Part shown: piece by piece, positions 31,501 to 39,629 of the stretch | Layout: each line of letters begins with the position of its first letter | Numbering within the stretch: position 1 is the stretch's first letter | NCBI GenBank assembly: GCA_030407315.1 | Contig: JALQPE010002563.1 | Coordinates: 1-64,000, forward strand | DNA length: 64,000 nt | DNA from: Asparagopsis taxiformis | Lineage: Eukaryota > Rhodophyta > Florideophyceae > Bonnemaisoniales > Bonnemaisoniaceae | Direction of reading: 5' to 3' | Made by a program: the position numbers and the translations under genes | Notes under the pieces: model-generated | Told to the model about the DNA's origin: nothing | Seen by the model: the letters and a program-made list of their open reading frames with translations, nothing else | The model's database searches: none

Positions 31501-32378
31501 GTCACAGTGATACGCGAAGAGCTCACATACCCCACCGCCAACATATTGTTGCGCAGGTCCTCCACGTGGTCTTCTTTGACATCGCGAAGGGTCACGGCCG
31601 GTTCCACTAGCTGCCTCACCAACACAGTCGCTCCTTCTCCGACGTAATCCGACGTCACAAACTTGGGCACCATAATTTGCGTCCCCTGCTGCTCACGAAT
31701 GCTTTCCGCCACCTCCGGTTCGTCGTCCACCTCGGTTACGTCCTGCGTAGTAGCTTCGGTGACGTTGGAGCGAGCAGGGTGCTTCGTGCCTCCACTGGAG
31801 GCTCTGGCAGAGCGAGCAGGGCGCTTCGTGCCTCCCGAAACCGGGACGGAGCGTGCTGGATGCTTCGTACCCCCCGAACCAGTGATTTCGCCTGCTGGAC
31901 CGGTACTGGGCATCCGTCCCGAGCTGGCCTGGTTCGTCGCTGCGTTGAAGTTTGACGCTGCAGCAGGGGTACGAATGTCGCTAGAGCCATCCTCCGCAGC
32001 GGGGCGCATCATCCGAGTATCCCAAGGGTAAAACGCCGCGGCGTATGCTCCACCCATCGTCTCCGGCGGTCCCTCGGCGCCATCAAACATGTACGGGAAC
32101 GGGAGGTCCTTGAACTTGTCCTTAGTCGCAATGTTGCGCACGACGATATAGTCGGCCTCGTCGGTTTCCGGCAGCTTGTGGTTGTGCAGCGTGCGCGGAA
32201 GGCCAACATCGCCACCAGCAGTGCTCACCGAAGCCGTCCCAATATGCACAGCCGCACCGTCCACGTCCGCAAACAAGTCGACATCGACGCCGCGCTTGAG
32301 TCCGCGCGACTCCGCTGACGCGCTCACTTGATCGCCGCAAACCGTTGAAAACAAACTGCTGAAATGCGTATCCGCCAT
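28521..32378 (-). CDS. ParB/DGQHR-like domain fused to 2-oxoglutarate/Fe(II) dioxygenase (giant-element cargo)
   Basis: A 1285-aa protein from the ATG at 32378 (MADTHFSSLF); the open frame extends further up but only with non-ATG codons. Residues 168-204 hold three GGTKHPARS-type repeats. Residues about 255-345 resemble the ParB/sulfiredoxin fold, with VIDGLHRLNAM at 322-332, close to the DGQHR motif of DndB-like proteins. Next come a helical region, a basic patch (KKKTKARRKRR, likely nuclear) and a long acidic, glutamine-rich segment. The C-terminal third is a double-stranded beta-helix dioxygenase like the phytanoyl-CoA hydroxylase superfamily: iron ligands H1102 and D1104 (VPHNDF) and H1176 (VQHAGAG), and a 2-oxoglutarate-binding arginine near 1192 (TTRYHTYF). 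The motif set looks intact. The expected reaction is oxidation of a substrate with 2-oxoglutarate and oxygen; nuclear features and neighbours suggest DNA or chromatin. The substrate is inference. Confidence 0.85.
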   Translation of the reverse strand: MADTHFSSLFSTVCGDQVSASAESRGLKRGVDVDLFADVDGAAVHIGTASVSTAGGDVGLPRTLHNHKLPETDEADYIVVRNIATKDKFKDLPFPYMFDGAEGPPETMGGAYAAAFYPWDTRMMRPAAEDGSSDIRTPAAASNFNAATNQASSGRMPSTGPAGEITGSGGTKHPARSVPVSGGTKRPARSARASSGGTKHPARSNVTEATTQDVTEVDDEPEVAESIREQQGTQIMVPKFVTSDYVGEGATVLVRQLVEPAVTLRDVKEDHVEDLRNNMLAVGYVSSSRITVTVLRSQNTHLSADTRLFQNGKFHANANVTVIDGLHRLNAMHSIADDFTRLTRMHRTKLPQEANRLRWVTQPLDVYYLRRKDDSDLQPHEIIHKSAESNHTTGTQLTERSLVRILSSIQQFIRTIAVANNVENAGDLRESDVIRTLFEAQFMGMMNSTNTARRWTRLAIATLKHPVLDDVLRELNNSERRNEIGITHLDHKIVRELLEENFVFVLRGLSEYLNPAHGGRPDGRFDVNDFYTYVRRVTAIANSLYAAFGRPKSIMRKSFLSTEMAIGSVKQPKELQWHLTNAIAMYRGDDRSSEVRMRRRTTRLQDLETNLKEFFNPTLKKKTKARRKRRPSAANVRLTHKKQRNVEHEPASHGIRRRSQRLRSTGSTRLEEEEPVVVQQSAGEEEQAVVDKPTDQQQATASGDEVDEDSARSPDSAVEIVPQDNQRAGATPSNQESVHTASDEEDKQGADEGQVESKGVREVTITFTVPEGVEVDEDGYIVRDSPSEDDLLFDDRMPSLPDDFEVKDRAEGHHLAQRPADVIASVRVGCLPPIELRLLLESVEIDEEGREVRYLKQVAMDPVFEGLHIPEEHRARVLFEIDHVYPMFFAAWKMAAKAMCEPTSTFLPSRLDFAQVARMSTSWKDSYEAGTGMAYFHNCRTEINERGYTVMHNFADVSYLDASDKFPFDLGLMEEIPNQELFRYFLGTWEGEQVHKDPGNRQLWSPIVNTGDDETDEKNRNEGRARFTSTRHCLVDYAENDETHIDRFKFVTRRALLDVWLGILVRLIGLEECGLPGEKLVMPASGGRFLITGKGCPRQVPHNDFPVPPRDRKDQLPGYFVIANGDDPFPIWVCPGSHKYVFSKALELDMYAKTMKLKKVIVPPRSVFIGHGHVQHAGAGHVDRVVSHTTTRYHTYFRNASYPIPDNVSFGFIRRLGFEEEVIANAPRRSARQSQPAPVNVRHKTVVPIPVKKDGRPKTGQLRIMRMKTTEPRKKRTHTPSVNSS

Positions 32379-32662
32379 GGTTGTTGAGTTGGAAAGGAAA
32401 AGAGATGGTTGACGTTGACGTATTCGAGTGATGTGGATGGTATGTTTCACGTTAAGTTGAAGAATGGTCGTGAACGCCAATCGCTGGAAATAATAACACA
32501 ATACAACCGAAATTTTGTTAGGTACACACCTATCGTGACCGCTGGAATGCAAGACAGGCAATCGAGATGTGAGTGTCCGTTCAGAACGGGCCCGAGTCGG
32601 GCTCTCGAAACCTGACGAGGTGGCGTGAAGCAGGCAGTGTCCTTGATGTGTAATGTGTTAAA

Positions 32663-33830
32663 ATTACAGCTGTCAAGCTAGGCGGCTTTTGGGGCGGCTG
32701 CGAGCACCCCTTTATCCGGGGAACACCCTGATTTGAGTTAAAATTTGGGCTATTCTCAAAAACATGCACATGTGAACATGTTTTTGAGATGGGGGTGTGC
32801 CGTACGGCACAATCGACCCGCCCAAATCGTTGATTTTTGCAAGATTTTTTGTGCCCGAAATTTTAGAATTTCTGGGCTGGCCAGCAGTGCATCTGAGATG
32901 GACATCCACCGGACGTCCATTTCAGGTTGGTCGTGTGCTGCCTACATCCACGCATTGCAGCAACTAAGCAGGCGGGTTCACTACTAATATAAAGTGCACG
33001 GAATATGAGTAACGTGATGGGTGAGTAGTGTTTCTGTTGAGGGAGTAAGGCGGGACCATGATGAAACACGGAAGAAGATTTCTCCCTAGCATAACTTAGG
33101 CTTGAAGCCTGCAATCGGCCCATCTTCCGGCGCCATTTAGCCTCACAGTTAGTGCTTACAGAAGCCAGTGATGACCCCGCTCGGGGCGGCGGCCGGTTCC
33201 TGGGGCCGTTGTGGCCAAATTAGACACCCTGATTTGAATTAAAATTTGGGCTATTCTCAAAAACATGCACATGTGAACATGTTTTTGAAATGGGGGTGTG
33301 CCGTACGGCACAAACGACCCGCTGAAATCGTTGATTTTTTACAATTTTTTTGTGCCCGAAATTTTAGAATTTCCGGGCTGGCCAGCAGTGCAATCGAGCT
33401 GGACATCCACCGGACGTGCATTTCAGGTTGGTCGTGAGAGAGTGGGGTGGGACCATGATGGAACAAGGACCAAGACCTGTCCCTGGCGTATTGAGCCTGA
33501 AATTGACCCTTTGTCAGACGCCATTTAGCCTTACAGTTAGTGCTTACAGAAGCCAGTGACAACCCCACTCGGGGCGGCGGTCGGTTCCTGGGGCCGTTGT
33601 GGCCAAATTAGACACCCTGATTTGAATTAAAATTTGGGCTATTCTCAAAAACATGCACATGTGAACATGTTTTTGAGATGGGGGTGTGCCGTACGGCACA
33701 ATCGACCCGCTGAAATCGATGTTTTTTGCAATATTTTTTCTGCCCTGAATTGTAGAATTTCTGGGCTGGACAGCAATGCAACTGAGCTGGACATCCACCG
33801 GGCGTCCATTTCAACTTGGTCTTGTATTTT
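32663..33830 (+). repeat. palindrome-centred repeat array 2 (three forward copies)
   Basis: Three units with the palindrome at 32796, 33297 and 33685 (spacing 501 and 388 bp). The left edge, 32663-32730, carries AATTACAGCTGTC, GCTAGGC and GCGAGCACCCC. This edge is repeated in inverse orientation at 39395-39455. The array lies between the two cargo genes, upstream of the dioxygenase gene and downstream of the methyltransferase gene. Confidence 0.9.
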
Positions 33831-34041
33831 GCATCTGCACGCATAACAGCAACCAAGCAGTCAGGTTCACTGCTCGGACGAAGTGCACCTAGAGTGTGAA
33901 CGATTGGTTTTTGACAGGCGAGTACTGCCGAATAGGTTTCACCCTGGACTAATGGTGGCTGGACATTCTGCATTATATGATATACTTCAACTCTGGAACG
34001 TAGCTTTATTTGTAGTCGAAATGAAAACATCTTTCGTGACC

Positions 34042-37000
34042 CTAATTCCATGCTCTAAACGCTGTCCCATAATGAACGTAGAGCTCCTGCCCCGGACGGA
34101 TATCGCGGATTGCACGTACTACAATGATCTTCGGATTTTCTAGGTCCTTCGCCTTGAGCTTCTTCCCCGTCGAACCGCTGCTGTAGTTCTCGACAAACTC
34201 GACGTTGGCCATCCGCCTGGTGTCTTCCGCCGGAGTGTCCTCACCTCGCAAATACCGCGGGTCGTTGATGAACTGCGCCGAACAGAACGGAGCCGGAACA
34301 ATCCAAATTGGATGCTCGATGTTTTCGTCGTCCTCCGCTGTTGCATACAGCTTGATAGCATACATCAAGAATGTTTCCTTCGTTATCGCCATGTGACCCT
34401 CTCCGTACGCGAACCTCATCGACTCCTTGCTCATATCAGAGTACACAACAGTTCCGTAGTATGCACATACTTCGTCACCAACATTAAATGTCTGTTCAGC
34501 GAAGAGCCCTCTTCCTGCATTTGGATGCTTAATCAGCGATGGTCGAACGCTCAATTTTTTCGCAACACAATCGTGTGCCCGCATCACGCGAGGGTTTTCA
34601 GTTTGCAACCAGCGGCGCAGGGAAGGTGGCCAATAATGTACCGGTTTCTCCATGTGCTCGCGCGACGCAATCGACTCTGGGCACAGCTGCCAGAGGTACT
34701 GCCGAATATATTTCGGGAACCTCTGGTACAGGGGAAGGCCAGGTGGGGGTTCGATGATCCTGCGTTCCCTCTGCGTACGCATCGTGACAGAGGGGGACGC
34801 CAAGAACTTCTCAGCACTCTGTTTCGCTTCTGTCGTGACCCTCATGTCAGTGTTGTTTGAAAGAATTACACGTGACATGACTGCACACAGCTTTGGAAGC
34901 GATCGTACCACACACAATTTGTCCATGTCACTGCCGACGAAAACACGGTGCTCAGGCAAGCTCATAGCTGCTTTTCCCGTTGCGAAAGTGCCAGAGAATG
35001 GATCGACAACAATATCACCAGGCTGTGAATGCTGGCTGATCAACTCCATCATGAGAGCGACGCTCTTCTGCTCTGCACGAACTCTGACCGTAGCACCGGT
35101 TGTGCTCCTTGTTCGCCACACCATCTCATTCGAATCGATGGCGGGCATATTGATGGTGACGTTGCACCACGCCGGGTACGTGCCGTCCATGTATCCGTGG
35201 TTCCTATAGGCCACCATCTCGCTTCCGGTCTTGAACGGAACACCTCGCTTCCAGAAGTGGATAGCGACCTCTGCCATGTTCATGCGTTGGTACCTCTTCC
35301 GCCCCGGCATTTGATAGAGGTGCCCAGGTAGTCGGACAAACAACAGAGGTACCTCGTCAACGAAGAAAACTGAATTCCGAACGACGTCCTCCTCCTCCTC
35401 GTCCTCCTCCTCATCCGCACTTTCTTCGCCACTGTGCTGCGATGCTTCGGAGTCCGAATTCATGGACGTAACCTCTTCTTCATCCGACCCGTCATCACTG
35501 GCAGCAGTATCGGTTGGGCCTTCTGACTGCGGTCCTTTGTACGTTTCCAAGTAATGGAACCATTCGTAGAACTGCAAAACCGAGCAGAACACGATGCCGT
35601 GGCCACCGGGGCGCAACAGCTCGTCAAACACTTCGATGCTAGCCTGCATATCTTCTGCAGTTAGCCTGTCGTACGAAGAGTTGGAATCGTTCCTCTTACG
35701 ACGAACATTGTAGGGCGGATCAGTCAGAATGAGCTGAACGTTGCCCGTGATGGGCACGTGTTCTCGGCTCTCGTCGGCACTGACCAAATCTTCGAAAGGG
35801 ACGTCGTACACCCGGCAATACTGACTCATTTTCGAAAGAAAGTCCTTTGCGAGAGCCTGCCCTTCACTTTCCTGCTCTTCTGTCGCATGGGGTGACGGTG
35901 ACGGGGGAGACGGCCCTTGGGCAGTAAGACTGGTCCTCCCAGGTCCAAGTTGAAGCCTGGTTGTGTGTCTTGTCGACGGAACCAAACCTCTCCCTCCTGT
36001 GTTGCGACGAGTGGGAGTGTCATCAACCGGCTTGGGGACCTTTTCTGCGTCCGCGGCTTGTGGTGCCGGGCGGAGGACAGCCATAACGTCTTCGTCGAGG
36101 GTGTCAAAATACGCTGGCAGCTTGTCCGGATTTCCGCTTGAGAAGTATATTTCCAGTGCCCCCCAGCGGTCGGACTCCGGCCAGGTGTACAGGTCCGGGT
36201 TGACGATAAGAAACTGCAACCGGTCGAAGAACTTCCTCACAAGGTCCCTAAATGCACTGTGCTGCGCACTGGTTCTTGTCTCTACTTTTCCACCATATCC
36301 ATCAGGATGAGATAGGGGAGCTTTGTTGTGGTAGAGATCTAGCTTCTGCTCCATCGGTGCGAATAGACCTTCATCGAGCACGTCAAACCAATGCTCACTG
36401 CTGTCGAAAATGATGTACGGCGCCATCAACTCTTCGAAGCTGGAAAACTTTGCGGCGTAGGCCACATCGGTCCAAGCATGGTATAAAACTTGAACCACGT
36501 AACAAGCTCGATTAGTGCTTTTCCGATGGGCTGGGACGCGTGCGGCTTCGTTCCCCTCTTCGGCCGCATCTCCTATTCGGCGACGCGGCAGGTTCTTGTT
36601 GTGATTTCGGATGATAGACAACGCTTGGAAATACATCAATACCTCGAACGTTTCCGGTGGAGCAAGAACGAAGGCGCTTGGTTCCCCGCGCTGCGGCGCC
36701 TGTAGTGGCGAAGGAAGCATGTTACATCCAATAAGGAAGGTCTGCGGCACGATCCCAGAAAGGATGCAGTGCTCAACCCATTGCCCGATACGCTCATCCT
36801 GTCTTGAAAACTCGGCAATGGGTAATGCCAGACGAACAATCTGCTTGGCTCGCTCAACGTTCATCTCTGCCATGACGATTTCGGCAACATCCGCCTCGAC
36901 TCCAGCATTCTTCGAACGACCGCTGAAGGACATGCTGAGTCGACCTTGCAGCGCCACAAATTGTTCTTCCGTGCCCTGCGCAACCCAAGCGCCAAGGTCC

Positions 37001-37239
37001 GCGTATGTGAAACCTCCCGGCTTGTCCGTCAAGTCTGCGAAACTTGAGTGGGCGAATAAATCCAGCAAGAGGCGGAGGAAGTCTTTGCCAGCGAGAGTAG
37101 TTTCGCGGGCGGCGCGACCTACGTTTCGACGTGTACCCATGTCACTAGAATCCTCCCAAGGGCTAGCGGGTTCGCGCAGAATTGGCACGGTTGCGTCGTC
37201 AACGATCGGATTGCTGTTGCGCCTGCGCTTATTCGTCAT
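34042..37239 (-). CDS. DNA adenine/cytosine amino-methyltransferase fused to a SET domain (giant-element cargo)
   Basis: A 1065-aa protein from ATG at 37239 (MTNKRRRNSN); the frame continues upstream in sequence that looks non-coding. About 480 N-terminal residues are not recognised. The methyltransferase has catalytic motif IV TDPPYN (DPPYN 507-511), an acidic insert (EEEDEEEEDVV) near the target-recognition position, and then motif I VVDPFSGTFATGK (from D746). Motif IV before motif I is the beta arrangement of bacterial N6-adenine/N4-cytosine enzymes. The C-terminus (about 895-1065) is a SET domain with GRGLFA, AQFINDP in place of the usual NHS, NVEFVE, and the end IRPGQELYVHYG. The predicted protein would methylate DNA and a histone or other lysine. 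I know of no named family with this pair. The bacterial-type methyltransferase suggests ancient transfer. Substrates are inference. Confidence 0.87.
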   Translation of the reverse strand: MTNKRRRNSNPIVDDATVPILREPASPWEDSSDMGTRRNVGRAARETTLAGKDFLRLLLDLFAHSSFADLTDKPGGFTYADLGAWVAQGTEEQFVALQGRLSMSFSGRSKNAGVEADVAEIVMAEMNVERAKQIVRLALPIAEFSRQDERIGQWVEHCILSGIVPQTFLIGCNMLPSPLQAPQRGEPSAFVLAPPETFEVLMYFQALSIIRNHNKNLPRRRIGDAAEEGNEAARVPAHRKSTNRACYVVQVLYHAWTDVAYAAKFSSFEELMAPYIIFDSSEHWFDVLDEGLFAPMEQKLDLYHNKAPLSHPDGYGGKVETRTSAQHSAFRDLVRKFFDRLQFLIVNPDLYTWPESDRWGALEIYFSSGNPDKLPAYFDTLDEDVMAVLRPAPQAADAEKVPKPVDDTPTRRNTGGRGLVPSTRHTTRLQLGPGRTSLTAQGPSPPSPSPHATEEQESEGQALAKDFLSKMSQYCRVYDVPFEDLVSADESREHVPITGNVQLILTDPPYNVRRKRNDSNSSYDRLTAEDMQASIEVFDELLRPGGHGIVFCSVLQFYEWFHYLETYKGPQSEGPTDTAASDDGSDEEEVTSMNSDSEASQHSGEESADEEEDEEEEDVVRNSVFFVDEVPLLFVRLPGHLYQMPGRKRYQRMNMAEVAIHFWKRGVPFKTGSEMVAYRNHGYMDGTYPAWCNVTINMPAIDSNEMVWRTRSTTGATVRVRAEQKSVALMMELISQHSQPGDIVVDPFSGTFATGKAAMSLPEHRVFVGSDMDKLCVVRSLPKLCAVMSRVILSNNTDMRVTTEAKQSAEKFLASPSVTMRTQRERRIIEPPPGLPLYQRFPKYIRQYLWQLCPESIASREHMEKPVHYWPPSLRRWLQTENPRVMRAHDCVAKKLSVRPSLIKHPNAGRGLFAEQTFNVGDEVCAYYGTVVYSDMSKESMRFAYGEGHMAITKETFLMYAIKLYATAEDDENIEHPIWIVPAPFCSAQFINDPRYLRGEDTPAEDTRRMANVEFVENYSSGSTGKKLKAKDLENPKIIVVRAIRDIRPGQELYVHYGTAFRAWN

Positions 37240-37549
37240 AATGGAATGAGTGGAAAATTCGGTACAGGATGGCGACCGCTCGGCGAGACAGTCAAATTTG
37301 ACGACGTATCTCGTGACGTTTGCACTCTTTCGTGAGGAACACTGGTTGATATCGAACGGAACAGAGTATACGGGTACACAGCACTGGAAAGGTCTTGAAA
37401 CCCGTAACCGGTGTAGGTAATAAGTTGTGACGGATACGTGGTAGAGAAAAAATTTTAAAAAGATTGTGATTCCCTGCCTTTGAGTGTTGTACTGCAAGGC
37501 CGCCAGTCACATAGGTTGACACAGGTGCCTCACGCTTACCAGGTGAGCG

Positions 37550-37755
37550 ACATCCGGACGGCCACTGGACGTGGGGATGTCCGACTCAGATGCATTGCTG
37601 GCCAGCCCAGAAATTCTACAATTTCGGGCAGAAAAAATATTGCAAAAAACATCGATTTCGGCGGTCGATTGTGCCGTACGGCACACCCCCATCTCAAAAA
37701 CATGTTCACATGTGCATGTTTTTGAGAATAGCCCAAATTTTAATTCAAAGCAGGA
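37550..37755 (-). repeat. single inverted copy of the palindrome-centred repeat
   Basis: One isolated unit in minus orientation with the palindrome at 37670-37685, about 310 bp upstream of the methyltransferase-SET start. It carries GACATCCGGACGGCC and GGATGTCC variants of the terminal motif at its outer edge. Confidence 0.88.
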
Positions 37756-38019
37756 TGCAGATATTCGTCTTCTACCATTGTCAGAACACATTCGTATAAC
37801 CACATTTGGAGAACCTGAGCCCAGAGCTATCGGTTTTGGCGGGAGCTAAGCCATATCTCATATAATCAGTAACTACTTCCCGCCAGCTGAGTGGTGGAAC
37901 CCCTGCTATTTCTACCAACGAGACATACGGGGTGTCAACTCGGCAATCGTATATGATTTGGGTGCTAAATTTATTCAAGAGACGAATGGGCTTCGAAAAG
38001 GAGCCCAACTACGTCTACT

Positions 38020-38380
38020 TGTGATCCATGGGTATAGGACTATTCTATTCTTCTCCAGGCTTCCACCGTAGCCGCCTCCTCCGCCTCCGTTAATGGAAAG
38101 AATATCCGAACCGCACCTCAACATGTTCTTCATGTGATCCATGGGTACTGACATCTCACATGCTCTCCAGGCTTCCACCGTAGCCGCCTCCTCCGCCTCC
38201 GTTAATGGCAACAATATCCAAACTGGACCTCTACATGTTTTTCTTGTGATCCATGGGTACTGACATCTCACATGTTCTCCAGGCTTCCTCCAAAGCCGCC
38301 ACCTCCACCTCCGTTAATGGAAAGAATACCCGAACCGCAGGCTTCCTCCATAGCCGCCTCCACCTCCGTTAATGGCAAAA
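38020..38380. repeat. minisatellite of about 120-bp units
   Basis: Three to four imperfect copies share TGATCCATGGGTA, CAGGCTTCCACCGTAGCCGC and CTCCGTTAATGG. Read on the minus strand, part of each unit would encode INGGGGGGYGGS, but no long conserved ORF supports a gene. Confidence 0.85.
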
Positions 38381-38849
38381 ACATCTCACCGGGCTGAAAA
38401 CGGACGGACGACATTGGGTTCGTTCCGCTGCGTAGACGTTTAGAATCTTGTTAGAAAAAAGTAAACGAAAGAGAATGACATCTCATCTCTGTCGCAATAT
38501 GTTCCATTTTCAAGTTCTCGGGTTCCACACCCATCAAGGCCTGGATCGAACCCTCTTCGATGGATAGGACAAATAGTGGAAGGCTTTTAAGCCTGTGACC
38601 AAGCGGCTATTGATTGGTTGGAGGAAGGAAATTACAGAGGAAATTTAGCTGAGTACGGTGCTCGCGATAGCTGTTAGGTTAAAGTCAAATATGTGTTTCG
38701 ATTATTTTTCGTACGAAAATGTCTTGCAAAAGACGATGCTTTGTCGTTCTCCTGGAGGGAGTCCGTTGCATTGCACTCAATTCGAGAGCATCGTCATGAA
38801 GGAGAGGATTCTTTCTGCTTGTTAGAATCGGTTTAGAGCACATAGCTAA

Positions 38850-39455
38850 TGCATTACTGGCCAGCCCAGAAATTGTAGAATTTCGGGCAGCAAAAATATT
38901 GTAAAAAACCTTGATTTGGGCGGCCGATTGTGCCGTACGGCACACCCCCATTTCAAAAACATGTTCACATGTGCATGTTTTTGAGAATAGCCCAAATTTT
39001 AATTCAAATCAGGGTGTCTAATTTGGCCACAACGGCCCCAGGAACCGACCGCCGCCCCGAGCGGGGTCATCACTGGCTTCTGTAAGCACCAACTGTAAGG
39101 CTAAATGGCGTCTGACGAAGGGTCAATTTCAGGCTCAATACGCCAGGGACAGGTCTTGGTCCTTGTTCCATCATGGTCCCGCCCCGCTCTCTCACGACCA
39201 ACCTGAAATGGACGTCCGGTGGATGTCCAGCTCGATTGCATTGCTGGCCAGCCCAGAAATTCTAAAATTTCGGGCACAAAAAAATATTGCAAAAAACATC
39301 GATTTGGGCGGTCGATTGTGCCGTACGGCACACCCCCATCTCAAAAACATGTTCACATGTGCATGTTTTTGAGAATAGCCCAAATTTTAATTCAAATCAG
39401 GACGTCTTCCGGACATAGGGGTGCTCGCGGCCTAGCTCGACAGCTGTAATTGTAC
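38850..39455 (-). repeat. palindrome-centred repeat array 3 (two inverted copies)
   Basis: Two units in minus orientation, palindromes at 38929 and 39317 (388 bp apart). The outer end (39395-39455) mirrors the edge of array 2 with GGGGTGCTCGC and GACAGCTGTAATT. It lies about 175 bp upstream of the coiled-coil gene start. Confidence 0.9.
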
Positions 39456-39629
39456 CTCATTAAATACTGTTGATGACTGCCTACCGTATACAATCTGGGC
39501 TGTTGGCGTATTATCCGGTACTTGACCTGAACGTTCATCGCAGACCGTTGTGGTTACCGACACTATACAGCAATCTTTTTTGTATCTCGTGCAACTCAAT
39601 CGTTCCATCGCTTCCGGGAAAGCTTCATT

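Noticed and set aside
30089..32031. Long plus-strand and alternative-frame ORFs
   Set aside because: Shadows of the dioxygenase gene, whose frame carries all recognisable motifs.
38020..38380. Glycine-rich peptide gene suggested by INGGGGGGYGGS
   Set aside because: The reading frame is not kept between minisatellite units, and no start or end is conserved.
28030..39332. CRISPR-like array, because repeats recur at near-regular spacing
   Set aside because: Repeats are long, spacing alternates 387/500 bp, spacers are themselves repeated, and the context is eukaryotic transposons.
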